64,000 nt of DNA from an uncultured Lachnospiraceae bacterium (GCA_902787715.1 CADAHQ010000002.1:1-64000); one strand, 5' to 3'; counted from the first letter of the stretch, positions 25,265 through 34,932 are shown. A program made the numbers and translations. The notes: a model not told the origin generated them from the letters alone.

Positions 25265-26080
25265 ATGACTACGGAAACGGTAACAAAGAGCACGGGAACG
25301 ATTCTCGATAAGATTGCCGAGCACGCGCGGGAGCGTGTACGTCTTGCGAAAGAGCAGCTCTCCGAGGCGGACATCCGCCGCATGGCGGAGTCGCTGCCGA
25401 AGCGCCCGGGCAGGTTTTTACAGGCGCTCTCGGGGTCGAAGCTCTCCTTCATCTGCGAGTGCAAAAAGGCGTCGCCGTCCAAGGGCGTGATTGCGGAGAA
25501 TTTTCCGTATCTGCACATCGCGAAAGAGTACGAGGCGGCCGGCGCGGATGCCATCTCCGTGCTGACGGAGCCCGCGTGGTTTCTGGGGAGCGACGAGTAC
25601 CTTCGGGAGATTGCGGAGGAAGTGAAGATTCCGTGCCTGCGGAAGGATTTTACGGTGGATCCGTACATGATTTACGAGGCGAAGCTTCTCGGAGCGTCGG
25701 CGGTTCTGCTGATCGTTTCCCTGCTTGACGGGGGGACGATTCGGGAGTATCTTAACATATGTGACTCCCTCGGGCTTGCGGCGCTTACGGAAGTGCATGA
25801 CGAGGCCGAGATGGAGACCGCGCTTTCTTCGGGCGCCGGCATCATCGGCGTGAACAACCGGAATCTCAAGGATTTTACGGTGGATACGGAGAACAGCCGG
25901 AGGCTTCGGCAAATGGTTCCCGCAGGCAAAATCTTTGTCTCCGAGAGCGGCGTGCGCACCGCAGAGGACGTGGCGGCGCTGCAGGCAGCCGGCGTGGACG
26001 CGGTGCTTGTGGGCGAGACCCTGATGCGCGCGGCGGACATCCGCGGGAAGCTCGCGGAGCTGCGCGGGGAGTGGATTTGA
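25265..26080 (+). CDS. trpC: indole-3-glycerol phosphate synthase
   Basis: A 271-residue TIM-barrel enzyme converting carboxyphenylamino-deoxyribulose phosphate to indole-3-glycerol phosphate. Motifs: FICECKKASPSKG, DAISVLTEPAWFLGS, CLRKDFTVDPYMIYEA, GVNNRNLKDF, VSESGVRT and VLVGETLMRA. It is separate from TrpF, as usual in Firmicutes. The last 42 bases of the gene region are partly duplicated just downstream (26094-26135). Confidence 0.95.
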   Translation: MTTETVTKSTGTILDKIAEHARERVRLAKEQLSEADIRRMAESLPKRPGRFLQALSGSKLSFICECKKASPSKGVIAENFPYLHIAKEYEAAGADAISVLTEPAWFLGSDEYLREIAEEVKIPCLRKDFTVDPYMIYEAKLLGASAVLLIVSLLDGGTIREYLNICDSLGLAALTEVHDEAEMETALSSGAGIIGVNNRNLKDFTVDTENSRRLRQMVPAGKIFVSESGVRTAEDVAALQAAGVDAVLVGETLMRAADIRGKLAELRGEWI

Positions 26081-26135
26081 GACGGGCAGGTGTAGCTTGC
26101 GGAACTGCGCAGAGACTGATTTTGACACGGGCAGG
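26049..26135 (+). repeat. 45-base-period duplication of the trpC 3' end
   Basis: 26049-26090 and 26094-26135 match at 34 of 42 bases (AGCTCGCGGAGCTGCGC... versus AGCTTGCGGAACTGCGC...), both ending ACGGGCAGG. A third short piece (GGCTTGCGG near 26142) follows. The repeats fill most of the 80-base trpC-trpF spacer. Confidence 0.75.
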
Positions 26136-26160
26136 CTCTCGGGCTTGCGGGGAATGAAAC

Positions 26161-26820
26161 ATGACACAGATTAAGCTTTGCGGGCTTTCCCGCCCGCAGG
26201 ACATTGCGACGGCCAATGCGCTCCGCCCTGGCTATATCGGCTTTGTGTTCGCGAAGGCGAGCCGCCGGTACGTGGCGCCGGAGACGGCAGCGAAGCTGCG
26301 GGCGCTCTTAGACCCGGGCATCCGGGCGGTGGGCGTTTTCGTAAACGAGACGCCGGAGCAGGTGGCAGCCCTTCTTTCGGAGGGCATCATCGACATCGCG
26401 CAGTTGCACGGCGCGGAGGATGAAGCGTACATCCGAAGGCTTCGTCAGCTTACGGACAAGCCGGTCATCAAGGCGTTCCGGCTGGGAACCGCCGACGGCG
26501 CAGCGGAGCAGGCGCGGAAGGTCCTTTCGGAAGCCATGGCAAGCACCGCCGACATGGTGCTTTTAGACTCGGGAGCCGGCACGGGGATGGTGCTCAACTG
26601 GGAGTTCCTTAAGGGCTTTCCGAGGGAGTATTTTCTGGCGGGCGGCCTGACGCCCGAAAATGTGGGCGAGGCGGTTTCCATGCTTCGTCCGGCCGCGGTG
26701 GACGTGAGCTCCGGCATCGAGACGGAGGGCGTCAAGGACGCCGCAAAGATGCAGCGGTTTGTTGCCGCGGTGAGAGAAGCGGAAGCAGTCGGCTTCGGCA
26801 AATGCACTGAGAAAGGATGA
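26161..26820 (+). CDS. trpF: phosphoribosylanthranilate isomerase
   Basis: A 219-residue TIM-barrel enzyme. The N-terminal [11 protein letters not shown] (catalytic Cys), [47 protein letters not shown] and [13 protein letters not shown] (catalytic and phosphate-binding segments) are all present. The ribosome site GGGGAATG is modest. It lies after the repeated spacer and ends at the start of trpB. Confidence 0.95.
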   Translation: MTQIKLCGLSRPQDIATANALRPGYIGFVFAKASRRYVAPETAAKLRALLDPGIRAVGVFVNETPEQVAALLSEGIIDIAQLHGAEDEAYIRRLRQLTDKPVIKAFRLGTADGAAEQARKVLSEAMASTADMVLLDSGAGTGMVLNWEFLKGFPREYFLAGGLTPENVGEAVSMLRPAAVDVSSGIETEGVKDAAKMQRFVAAVREAEAVGFGKCTEKG

Positions 26821-26825
26821 GGACG

Positions 26826-28016
26826 ATGAGTAATCCAAACGGACGTTTCGGAATTCACGGGGGACAGTACATCCCGGAGACTTTGATGAACGCGGTGATT
26901 GAGCTGGAGGAAGCCTACAATCACTTTAAAAACGATCCGGAGTTCAACCGCGAACTCTCGGAACTTTTCAACGAATACGCGGGGAGACCGTCCCGCCTTT
27001 ACTATGCGGAGAAGATGAGCAAGGACCTTGGCGGCGCCAAGATTTACTTAAAGCGCGAGGACTTAAACCACACCGGCGCCCACAAGATTAACAACGTGTT
27101 GGGGCAGGCCCTTCTTGCGAAGAAGATGGGCAAGACCCGCCTGATCGCCGAGACCGGTGCAGGGCAGCACGGCGTGGCCACCGCCACGGCAGCGGCGTTG
27201 TTCGGCATGGAGTGCGTGGTGTTCATGGGCGAGGAGGACACAATCCGCCAGGCTTTGAACGTGTACCGCATGCGGCTCCTGGGCGCTACGGTGGTTCCCG
27301 TAAAGACCGGCACCGCAACCCTGAAGGACGCGGTTTCGGAGGCCATGCGCGAGTGGACATCGCGAATCAGCGACACGCACTACTGCCTCGGCTCGGTCAT
27401 GGGACCGCATCCGTTCCCCACGATTGTGCGGGATTTTCAGGCGGTCATTTCCAAGGAGATCAAGGAGCAGATGCTTGCGAAGGAGGGGCGCCTTCCCGAC
27501 GCGGTTATCGCGTGCGTGGGCGGCGGTTCCAACGCCATCGGCTCGTTCTACCATTTCATTGAGGACAAGGGTGTGCGCCTGATCGGCTGCGAGGCAGCCG
27601 GCCGCGGCATTGACACATGGGAGACGGCGGCCACCATCTCCACCGGAAAGCTCGGCATCTTCCACGGCATGAAGTCCTACTTCTGCCAGGATGAGTACGG
27701 CCAGATTGCACCGGTGTATTCCATCTCCGCCGGCCTCGACTATCCGGGCGTCGGCCCGGAGCATGCGTACCTGCACGACATCGGCCGTGCCGAGTACGTG
27801 GCAATCACCGACGAGGAGGCCGTGTGCGCCTTTGAGTACCTCGCCAAGACGGAGGGCATCATCCCCGCCATCGAGTCCGCGCATGCGGTTGCATACGCAA
27901 GGAAGCTTGCGCCGACCATGACGCCGGACCAGACCATCGTGGTCACAATCTCCGGCCGCGGCGACAAGGACTGCGCAGCCATTGCGCGCTACAGAGGGGA
28001 GGACATCCATGAGTAA
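26826..28016 (+). CDS. trpB: tryptophan synthase beta chain
   Basis: A 396-residue pyridoxal-phosphate enzyme that joins indole and serine. The cofactor lysine lies in [39 protein letters not shown] (phosphate loop) and [13 protein letters not shown] are also typical. Two starts are possible: ATG at 26817 overlaps trpF; ATG at 26826 is preferred because AAAGG at 26812-26816 is then well spaced. It overlaps trpA by 8 bases, and the two products form the alpha2-beta2 complex. Confidence 0.97.
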   Translation: MSNPNGRFGIHGGQYIPETLMNAVIELEEAYNHFKNDPEFNRELSELFNEYAGRPSRLYYAEKMSKDLGGAKIYLKREDLNHTGAHKINNVLGQALLAKKMGKTRLIAETGAGQHGVATATAAALFGMECVVFMGEEDTIRQALNVYRMRLLGATVVPVKTGTATLKDAVSEAMREWTSRISDTHYCLGSVMGPHPFPTIVRDFQAVISKEIKEQMLAKEGRLPDAVIACVGGGSNAIGSFYHFIEDKGVRLIGCEAAGRGIDTWETAATISTGKLGIFHGMKSYFCQDEYGQIAPVYSISAGLDYPGVGPEHAYLHDIGRAEYVAITDEEAVCAFEYLAKTEGIIPAIESAHAVAYARKLAPTMTPDQTIVVTISGRGDKDCAAIARYRGEDIHE

Positions 28017-28803
28017 TCTTACAAGCGGAAATAGAAACCGGATAGCGGAAGCATTTGCCGGCGGGAAGGCGTTTATCCCCTTCATCACCTGCGGCGACCC
28101 GGACCTTGCAACGACGGCAGCAGCCGTGCGTGAGGCGGTGAAAAACGGCGCGGACCTGATCGAGCTGGGCATCCCCTTCTCGGATCCCACCGCCGAAGGC
28201 CCGGTCATTCAGGAGGCCAACGTGCGCGCCTTGGCGGGCGGTGTCACCACCGACAAGGTCTTTGATCTCGTGCGGGAGCTCCGCCGCGATGTCACGATTC
28301 CGCTGGTGTTCATGACCTACGCCAACGTGGTCTTTTCCTACGGTTCTGAGCGTTTCTTAGGCAAATGCGCCGACGTCGGCATCGACGGCCTCATCCTTCC
28401 GGATGTGCCCTTCGAGGAGCGGGAGGAGTTTCTTCCCATTTGCCGCAGATACGGCGTTAAGCTGATTTCCCTGATTGCGCCGACGTCCGCGGACCGCGTC
28501 GCCATGATTGCGAAGGAGGCGGAGGGCTTCATTTACCTTGTTTCCAGCCTCGGCGTCACCGGCACCCGGGATTCCATTAGCACGGACCTTTCGGTTATCG
28601 TCCGGGAGATTCGCAAAAACACGACAATTCCCTGCGCAGTTGGCTTCGGCATTTCCACCCCGGAGCAGGCCCGCGCTATGGCGGCGGTCTCCGACGGCGC
28701 GATTGTGGGCTCGGCCATCGTAAAGCTCCTTGCGAAGTACGGAACGGAAGCGCCCGCCCAGGTCGGCGCCTTCGTTAAGAGCATGAAGGACGCACTGCGC
28801 TAG
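28009..28803 (+). CDS. trpA: tryptophan synthase alpha chain
   Basis: A 264-residue TIM-barrel subunit that cleaves indole-3-glycerol phosphate to indole. [12 protein letters not shown] (catalytic Glu position is in [19 protein letters not shown]), the second catalytic Asp in [11 protein letters not shown], and the phosphate-binding [10 protein letters not shown] and [10 protein letters not shown] are present. The ATG at 28009 overlaps the trpB stop by 8 bases. A long-range inverted pair (28809-28818 with 28851-28860) follows the stop but has no T-run; no clear terminator is seen. Confidence 0.97.
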   Translation: MSNLTSGNRNRIAEAFAGGKAFIPFITCGDPDLATTAAAVREAVKNGADLIELGIPFSDPTAEGPVIQEANVRALAGGVTTDKVFDLVRELRRDVTIPLVFMTYANVVFSYGSERFLGKCADVGIDGLILPDVPFEEREEFLPICRRYGVKLISLIAPTSADRVAMIAKEAEGFIYLVSSLGVTGTRDSISTDLSVIVREIRKNTTIPCAVGFGISTPEQARAMAAVSDGAIVGSAIVKLLAKYGTEAPAQVGAFVKSMKDALR

Positions 28804-28881
28804 TCCGGCGCATTTTCCTGCGATAGTCCCTGCGGCGGCGCGATGCTGACGGAAAATGCGTCATATCCGCAAGGGATGGAT

Positions 28882-28935
28882 TTTACGTAGATTTAACATA
28901 ACGCTAACGGTCTCTTCACGTTTGTTCGGTATGCT
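28882..28935 (+). promoter_or_regulatory. PHO-like box array and -10 before the phosphate symporter
   Basis: TTTACG (28882), TTAACA (28893), CTAACG (28904) and TTCACG (28915) repeat with an exact 11-base period. A -10 TATGCT lies at 28930-28935, 9 bases after the last repeat. Tandem TTAACA-like hexamers with 11-base period are the known PhoP binding pattern in Bacillus, and the gene served moves phosphate. Confidence 0.72.
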
Positions 28936-29018
28936 TGCTTTCGGAAATAGAGGATAACAGGCAACCGCACAAGCGTGCGGAGCGCGTCCGCGGATGACGC
29001 GCAACAAGGAGACAGACA

Positions 29019-30830
29019 ATGATTACAATGCACGGTTTAACACTGTTAGCTGCGACTGCCGCAGGCAAGGGGATGAGCATGATGAACATCGCCGAGCTTG
29101 TTGGTGGTCTTGTTTTTTTTATGTTCGGTATGCGCGTCATGTCGCAGGCCCTTGAGAAAATGGCCGGCGGCAGGCTGGAGCGAATGCTCAAGCAGACCTC
29201 CGCCAATCCGATCATCAGCATCCTGCTGGGCGCCGGAATCACCATTGCGATGCAGTCCAGTTCCGCCACCACCGTCATGCTGGTCGGTCTTGTAAACTCG
29301 GGCATCATGCAGTTTTCCCAGACCCTCGCGGTCATCTTCGGTGCCAACATCGGTACCACCTTCACCGGTTGGCTTCTAACCCTCGGCTCCATCTCCTCCG
29401 GAACCTGGTGGCTCACCCTCTTAAAGCCTGAATTTTTCTCGCCGTTCCTCGCCCTTGTGGGTATCGGCTTTCTGATGTTTTCCAAGCGCGACAAATACAA
29501 GAGCATCGGTACGGTGTTCGTCGGTTTCGCCATTCTCATGAACGGTATGAGCATGATGTCCCAGGCGGTCAGCCCCCTGCGCGACGTGCCGGAGTTCCGC
29601 GAGCTCATGACCAAGTTCAACAATCCTCTCTTCGGTATGCTGATTGGTCTTTTGATTACGGCGGTGATTCAGTCGTCCGCCGCTACCATCGGTATCCTGA
29701 TTGCAATCTCCGAGGGCGGCGTTCTGACCTTCGCCATGGCCATTCCGATTATCATGGGCTTAAACATCGGTACCTGCGCGACGTCCTTGATTTCATGTAT
29801 CGGCACGAACTACAAGGCGAAGCGTGTTGCAACCGTGCACGTGATGATCAAGATTCTCGGCACCGCCATCTGGCTCTCCGTCTTCTGCATCCTTCAGGCG
29901 GTCAATCCGCCCGCGGTGTTTGAGCGGTCCATCGGAAGCGTCGGAATCGCGGTCGTTCACACGGCATTTAACATCCTGACGACCATCGTTTTGCTGCCGT
30001 TCACCGGGTGGCTTACGAAGCTCACCGAGCGCATTGTCAAGGAACCCAGGGAAGAGTCGGAGATGCAGGAGAACTTCAGCTTCCTCGATGTCCGTGTCCT
30101 TCGCTCCCCGTCCGTCGCCGTCGCCGAGTGCAACAACTTGACGAAGAAGATGGCGGAGATTGCTTGCCAGAACCTCTTTGACGCCATGGGGTTGTTCGAC
30201 AATTACACGGAGGCCGGTGTCGCCGAAGTGCTCAAGAAGGAAAATGAACTCGACATGTACGAGGATAAGCTGGGGTCGTTCCTGGTCAATCTGTCTTCCA
30301 TGCCGGTTTCGGACCATGACGGCCGCATCATCTCGAAGATGCTTCACACAATCGGAGATTTTGAACGGCTCGGTGACCACGCGGTCAACCTTTACAAGGC
30401 AGCCGAGGAGATTCGCGAGAAACGCTTGAGCTTCACACCGGTCGCCTCCGCAGAGCTCCGCGTTCTCACAAACGCCATCGACGAAATCCTCACGATGACG
30501 ACCGAGTGCTACACGAAGGGCGACCTTGATCTTGCCTTCCGCGTAGAGCCTCTCGAGCAGGTCATCGACAAGCTTACAAGCACCATCAAAACAAACCATA
30601 TCGCGCGTCTTCAGAAGGGCGGCTGCTCCATCGAGATGGGCTTCATTCTCTCCGACCTTCTGAACAACTACGAGCGTATCTCCGATCACTGCAGTAACAT
30701 CGCCGTAGCAGTCATCGAGGTCGAGCGTGGCAGCTTCGACGCCCATGAATACTTAAGCGGCATCAAATTCGGCAACCTCGAGTTCAACCAAATCTACGAC
30801 GCCTTCGACAAGAAATACTCGCTGGAGTGA
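29019..30830 (+). CDS. Na+/phosphate symporter with C-terminal PhoU-like domain
   Basis: A 603-residue protein of the PNaS (NptA/YjbB) family. The two inverted repeats of the transport core are seen as QSSSATTVMLVGLVNSG (about residue 85) and QSSAATIGILIAISEGG (about 220), within some nine membrane helices. Residues about 360-600 are a helical PhoU-like domain (LHTIGDFERLGDHAVNLYKAAEEI and LLNNYERISDHCSNIAVAVIE). It should import inorganic phosphate with sodium. AAGGAG precedes the ATG at 29019. The PHO-like boxes upstream suggest induction by phosphate starvation. Confidence 0.92.
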   Translation: MITMHGLTLLAATAAGKGMSMMNIAELVGGLVFFMFGMRVMSQALEKMAGGRLERMLKQTSANPIISILLGAGITIAMQSSSATTVMLVGLVNSGIMQFSQTLAVIFGANIGTTFTGWLLTLGSISSGTWWLTLLKPEFFSPFLALVGIGFLMFSKRDKYKSIGTVFVGFAILMNGMSMMSQAVSPLRDVPEFRELMTKFNNPLFGMLIGLLITAVIQSSAATIGILIAISEGGVLTFAMAIPIIMGLNIGTCATSLISCIGTNYKAKRVATVHVMIKILGTAIWLSVFCILQAVNPPAVFERSIGSVGIAVVHTAFNILTTIVLLPFTGWLTKLTERIVKEPREESEMQENFSFLDVRVLRSPSVAVAECNNLTKKMAEIACQNLFDAMGLFDNYTEAGVAEVLKKENELDMYEDKLGSFLVNLSSMPVSDHDGRIISKMLHTIGDFERLGDHAVNLYKAAEEIREKRLSFTPVASAELRVLTNAIDEILTMTTECYTKGDLDLAFRVEPLEQVIDKLTSTIKTNHIARLQKGGCSIEMGFILSDLLNNYERISDHCSNIAVAVIEVERGSFDAHEYLSGIKFGNLEFNQIYDAFDKKYSLE

Positions 30831-30888
30831 TATCCGCGGAAACGGCAGCGGGGGGGCACAAGACCCAGGCGCGATCCGCGGGATCCGC

Positions 30889-30983
30889 AATTCCGGGCCG
30901 GGAATCCCCTAAAATCGGCGTGGAGGCTGCGAATCCGGGCCCTGGATCCCTAAAATCGCCGGGGAGGCCGGGAATCCGGGCCC
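30889..30983. repeat. 41-base tandem repeats downstream of the symporter gene
   Basis: CTAAAATCG recurs at 30909 and 30950, GAATCCGGGCCC at 30931 and 30972, both offset by 41 bases. A partial earlier unit (AATTCCGGGCC) begins near 30889. Confidence 0.65.
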
Positions 30984-31000
30984 AAAAAAGGCTGAAAATC

Positions 31001-31051
31001 AAAAGTGTACCGCCCACGGAGCTGAAATCGCTCCGTGAGCGGTACTTTTTT
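31001..31051 (+). terminator. intrinsic terminator
   Basis: 31007-31022 pairs with 31030-31045 (16 bp, one mismatch; arms GTACCGC and GCGGTAC at the base), followed by TTTTTT. It ends transcription from the symporter gene. Confidence 0.88.
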
Positions 31052-31483
31052 CATGGTTACCTTGTTCCCGGGAAGGTGCCAAGAAGCTTTTGTCTGACGG
31101 ATTGCGGTTGCTTTAAAAGAAGAGTGTCACCGGCGACAATAGTCATGAAATCAGAAATAAAAGAAGCTTCCGGCCGCTGGTCGAGCTTGGAACATGTACC
31201 GCTCAGCGGGCTGATTTGTTGCTTTGGGCGGTACAATTTCAAAAAACAGTCTTCCGGGAGTGGTGAAAAAGAGTCGAGACAGATAAAAAGCATCGCTAAG
31301 AGTCTTGAAATCGCTGCGAAACTGCCGAGATTGCCTAACGGACTGTCCCCGGAACCATAAAACTGTCCCCCGCAACCGCAAAACAGCCCTCCGTCCGCTT
31401 CAACCGGCCGCAGACCGTCCCCGAAGCCATAAAGCCCCCCCGGCGCCCAGGGCGAAATCAGCAGTGAATCGCGCCGATTTTTA
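31052..31483. other. gene-free region with a second GTACCGC/GCGGTAC hairpin
   Basis: No convincing gene is seen in these 430 bases. GTACCGC at 31196-31202 and GCGGTAC at 31228-31234 repeat the arms of the terminator at 31007. A C-rich stretch (31340-31445) contains recurring CTGTCCCC / CCGTCCCC words. Short open frames here have no ribosome sites. Confidence 0.5.
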
Positions 31484-31512
31484 TTGACAAAAAAGTAAAT
31501 ATATGTTACTAT
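31484..31512 (+). promoter_or_regulatory. promoter of the zinc-ribbon/membrane cluster
   Basis: TTGACA (31484-31489), 17-base spacer, TACTAT (31507-31512) in locally AT-rich DNA. Confidence 0.72.
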
Positions 31513-31569
31513 TTGCTAAATGAGCCGCGGCAATGGGGCCGCACTCACGGACGAAAGGACACGGTAACG

Positions 31570-32784
31570 TTGGTCGTAAACAACGCTGTATTGACACAAG
31601 ATAATTTGACTCAGGAGAATCTGCTGCAGGAAGAGTTGACAAAAGAAGCAAGCAGCAATGACGAGCTTGCAATTCTTCGGGAGATGAAGGAGAAGAAGCC
31701 GGAGTTTTCCTCGCGGATGTATCCGTTGTTCGATTCGAATGAGTGGCGGGCGGTTTGGCTTTTCCTGGCGCCGGTCATTGCTTTTGTCGGCACCGTCACT
31801 TGCGTCGCTATGAAGACGACAATTGGTCCGCCGCTGGTAATTATTTTGCTGACGACACTTACTGTCCTGGGGATGTTCAGAGATGTTGTTCAGTATCGTT
31901 ACTTCCGTCGGACAGCGCCTGCGTATTACGCGACAGTCATTGATGTGACGAAACCGGTCCCGACGGTCGATGGCAGGAGCAATCCGGACGGTGTGTCAAC
32001 GAAAAGGACGTCAAGCCAAAATCCGGGCAGCGCGTCGACAAAATGGATATCAAGCAAAAATCTGGACGACACATATATAAAGAAAGTGCTTCCGAAGATG
32101 AAAGCGCTGATTTCAAAGAACGGTTGTGGGGTATTGGCCGAGTTTCGCGTGCCGGAGTATGTGGATCCGGTGATGTATCCCATGGGAACCAAAGTGGTTG
32201 TCCAAATGCTCGGAAACGACGCGGTGCTGTGTGAGAACGCTGCGGGGGAAGCGGTCCATCCGATGACGGACGTCAGGGGACAGCATCGCTATGATCTGCA
32301 GGGGAACGAGGAACTGTTTCGGGAGCTGCGTACGAAAAAGGCAGCGTCAACCGGCGATGTTCTGCCGCTTTCCAAGGCGAACCCGGGGCAGGCAGGATTC
32401 CTTTTCGGGATGCTTCTGGTTAGTATGAAATACATTGCTGGGTTGAACAGTGTGGGACTCCTTTCCCGTCCTGCTGCACTGGTGTTGTCGCTGTCGACAG
32501 TACCGCTTTTCGGACTGTGGGTACTTATCTCCCGCGCGATATTTTTTCGCAATGCCAGGGAATACAATGCAACAGTGATTTCCGTCGTTACAGAGTACGG
32601 AAACTTGGGCGACGAGGGGACGCCGTACCGTGAGACAAGAATGAAAGCCCTGGTCTACATGGCCGACAGAGAGGCTCTGGTCTCCTTCCTTGTGGAGGAC
32701 GGTATTTCGGAGTTGACGCATCCGGCGGGGACGTTGGTCAGAGTGAGAGTGTTGAAAGGCAAATACGTCTTAGTAAGAAAATGA
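31570..32784 (+). CDS. membrane protein with two copies of a two-helix plus beta domain
   Basis: A 404-residue protein starting at TTG 31570 (AAAGGA at 31555-31560); an in-frame TTG at 31513 lies upstream of the transcription start. It has two similar halves. Each is a pair of membrane helices followed by a cytoplasmic or outer beta domain that opens with a shared motif: YFRRTAPAYYATVIDV in the first half and FFRNAREYNATVISVV in the second. The same motif occurs in the products of 32781-33617 and 35304-35957. I recall a DUF3592-like family with this look; that naming is tentative. It is first in a five-gene cluster and overlaps the next gene by 4 bases. Confidence 0.72.
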   Translation: MVVNNAVLTQDNLTQENLLQEELTKEASSNDELAILREMKEKKPEFSSRMYPLFDSNEWRAVWLFLAPVIAFVGTVTCVAMKTTIGPPLVIILLTTLTVLGMFRDVVQYRYFRRTAPAYYATVIDVTKPVPTVDGRSNPDGVSTKRTSSQNPGSASTKWISSKNLDDTYIKKVLPKMKALISKNGCGVLAEFRVPEYVDPVMYPMGTKVVVQMLGNDAVLCENAAGEAVHPMTDVRGQHRYDLQGNEELFRELRTKKAASTGDVLPLSKANPGQAGFLFGMLLVSMKYIAGLNSVGLLSRPAALVLSLSTVPLFGLWVLISRAIFFRNAREYNATVISVVTEYGNLGDEGTPYRETRMKALVYMADREALVSFLVEDGISELTHPAGTLVRVRVLKGKYVLVRK

Positions 32785-33617
32785 TCAAGAAAATTATCAG
32801 TGAACAATTGCTTTCGGAATGCCCGAACTGCGGGGCGCCCCGCGTCGGGAATGAAACGAACTGCCCGTACTGCGGAACCACAATGACGGTGCGGTCCGTT
32901 GATACATGGAATCTGAGCAGCGCCGATATTGTGGAACTTGCGCAGATTCTCGAGCCGGAAGAATTGGCCGAGATGATGAAGGAAAACAACAAAGCAATCC
33001 GGGAGAAGCTGATGCGAAGGAAGAGAACGGAGATCGTCGCAACGCTCCGTCCGACAACGTGGCGCAGTGGGCGCAGCATCGCAAAGCTCATCGCCGCCGC
33101 CTTGTGCTTTGCGGTGGTCGTCTTCCTTGTCAATTATCTTGCTTCGCCGAATGCAGGCCACCGTTACGACAATTCTAAAGACCACACTTACGACTATTTC
33201 GCTTACAACCCCGGTTACCTTGGCTTCTACGCGGAGCTGCCGACGGAGGAGCCGGCTACCGGCGCTGATATCGGAGCTGATGTCGGAGCCGTCATCTTTT
33301 TCATAATTGTCATGGTGTTCGCCGGCGTGGCGCTTATCGCGTGGACGGCGGTTTCTGTCAAACGGTATCGGAATGTGCTTCGGTACGGAAAGAAATACAC
33401 CGCCGAGGTAGTTATGACGGGGGACGAGCTGCGCGGAATTTACGGTGCATTTGACGCAGCAATCGGATCCCGGCTGCCGATGAAAGTGAAATTGGAGATG
33501 AACGGCCGTCCGACCGTGATGCTGATTGCGGGACCGACCGGAACCGAAATCGGAGAGAAGATCACAATCCTCGGCTACGGAAACGATTTCGTTGTCGCGC
33601 CGGGGAACGCAGCGTAA
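32781..33617 (+). CDS. zinc-ribbon membrane protein with the same beta domain
   Basis: A 278-residue protein. Residues about 14-33 are a zinc ribbon (CPNCGAPRVGNETNCPYCG). A helical stretch (about 45-90) leads to a membrane helix, an outer loop of some 45 residues rich in Tyr, Asp and Glu, a second helix, and a C-terminal domain opening with RYRNVLRYGKKYTAEVVM, the cluster's shared motif. It overlaps the previous gene (ATGA). Function unknown; the zinc ribbon may bind metal structurally or mediate protein contacts. Confidence 0.75.
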   Translation: MIKKIISEQLLSECPNCGAPRVGNETNCPYCGTTMTVRSVDTWNLSSADIVELAQILEPEELAEMMKENNKAIREKLMRRKRTEIVATLRPTTWRSGRSIAKLIAAALCFAVVVFLVNYLASPNAGHRYDNSKDHTYDYFAYNPGYLGFYAELPTEEPATGADIGADVGAVIFFIIVMVFAGVALIAWTAVSVKRYRNVLRYGKKYTAEVVMTGDELRGIYGAFDAAIGSRLPMKVKLEMNGRPTVMLIAGPTGTEIGEKITILGYGNDFVVAPGNAA

Positions 33618-33699
33618 GCCGGACGTAAACAAACCACAGACCATACAAAAAACCATAGACAAACCATAAATGTAAACTATCAAAACAATGGGGGAAATT
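33618..33699. repeat. A-rich spacer with repeated AAACCA words
   Basis: AAACCACAGAC, AAACCATAGAC and AAACCATAAAT follow each other between 33630 and 33669, in a spacer much more AT-rich than the genes around it. No promoter is certain. Confidence 0.5.
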
Positions 33700-34932
33700 A
33701 TGACTAAGCATTATACGTGTCCGGGGTGCGGCGCGACGGTGGAGTATGATCCCGCCGACGAAAAACTGCACTGTCCGTTCTGTAAAAAGAGCTACTCCCC
33801 GGAAGAGCGTGCAAGGCTCATCGGGGAAGCGACGCAGGATAACGCAAGCACGCTTCCTTCGGAGGTTAAGGACCGGCTTCGGGAGAGCAACACGATTCCG
33901 ATGCATGTCCTGCAGTGCAGCGCCTGCGGCGCCGAGCTTGCGATGAACCATGTGGAAACCTCTTCGTTCTGCCCGTATTGCGGTAATGCGACGGTTGCGA
34001 CCGATCGTTTGGTTGATTATCTGAAGCCGGAGTACATCATCCCCTTCAAGATCACGAAGGAGGAAGCGGAGAAGCGCATTCGGGAGAGCATGAGCAAAGG
34101 CTTTTTTGTCCCGAAGAAAATCAAAAACTTTGAGACCGAGCGGCTGCGCGGCATCTATATCCCGTATTGGTTGGTCGACCTCTATCACTCCGACGAGCAG
34201 TTTTGGAGCTATAAGCCGAGAGGCGATGACGGAAGGCGATACAGTTACCGAATGGGCGACTGCTACTTTAAGCATCTGACGATGGAGGCTTCCGAAACGT
34301 TCAACGACGACTACTCGAAGAAGCTGGAGCCATACGATCTTAAGGAGCTGAAGCCGTTTGACGCGGCGTATCTCTCCGGGTTTTACTCGGACCGTTTTGA
34401 CGTCAACCGGAAGCGCGCGGAGGAGCAGGCCAAGGAGCGCGCGACCGATCTGTATAACGCTGAAGTGTATGAGACGATTCCCGGCAAAAGGATTGAAAAA
34501 GAGTGGGAGAACACGAGGAACATCCCGATCCGCGCGGAGTATGCGTTGCTTCCGGTGTGGTTTCTCACATTCCGCTATAAGGACAAGCCGTTCACGACCA
34601 TGGTGAACGGGCAGACCGGCAAGGTCGTAGGTGCAGTCCCGTACATAAAGGCGCGGACGACGGCGCTGTTTGCTCTGTTTGCGGCGCTGTTCATTCCCAT
34701 GTTCTCGGTTTTGTTCGCGTTCCTTCACCGGATTCTTGTGTTACTGCTCACAGAGAGCGATGATTTAGAAGCAATCGGTGACGGTCTGCTTTTCTATGTT
34801 GCATTTCTCGTAATGCTGTTCGGCTGGACGTGGACCAAGGCAGCGAAGGATCTTCGGAAAATGCGGGAAAGTATCGCTTTGACGTGTGCCTACAGCACCC
34901 ACCGTCTCGTAAAAGAAAGGCAGGATCACTGA
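33700..34932 (+). CDS. double zinc-ribbon protein with C-terminal membrane helices
   Basis: A 410-residue protein. Two zinc ribbons lie at the N-terminus: CPGCGATVEYDPADEKLHCPFC (4 Cys, about residues 7-28) and CSACGAEL...FCPYCG (about 74-97). A soluble middle region (about 105-310) has the segments PEYIIPFKITKEEA and RGIYIPYWLVDLYH, resembling TFIIB-type zinc-ribbon proteins of Clostridia. Two or three membrane helices follow near the end. The ATG at 33700 is chosen because GGGGGAAA at 33690-33697 precedes it. Function unknown. Confidence 0.75.
   Translation: MTKHYTCPGCGATVEYDPADEKLHCPFCKKSYSPEERARLIGEATQDNASTLPSEVKDRLRESNTIPMHVLQCSACGAELAMNHVETSSFCPYCGNATVATDRLVDYLKPEYIIPFKITKEEAEKRIRESMSKGFFVPKKIKNFETERLRGIYIPYWLVDLYHSDEQFWSYKPRGDDGRRYSYRMGDCYFKHLTMEASETFNDDYSKKLEPYDLKELKPFDAAYLSGFYSDRFDVNRKRAEEQAKERATDLYNAEVYETIPGKRIEKEWENTRNIPIRAEYALLPVWFLTFRYKDKPFTTMVNGQTGKVVGAVPYIKARTTALFALFAALFIPMFSVLFAFLHRILVLLLTESDDLEAIGDGLLFYVAFLVMLFGWTWTKAAKDLRKMRESIALTCAYSTHRLVKERQDH

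Noticed and set aside
28809..28860. Terminator after trpA
   Set aside because: CGCATTTTCC and GGAAAATGCG pair over a 32-base loop but no T-run follows; both arms are also copies of the dispersed GGAAAATGC word.
30890..30985. CRISPR-like array
   Set aside because: Only two and a part units with no distinct spacers; it is a plain tandem repeat.
31057..31381. Two minus-strand open frames of about 77 codons in the gene-free region
   Set aside because: They overlap each other in different frames, have no ribosome sites, and cross a hairpin and the C-rich repeat tract.
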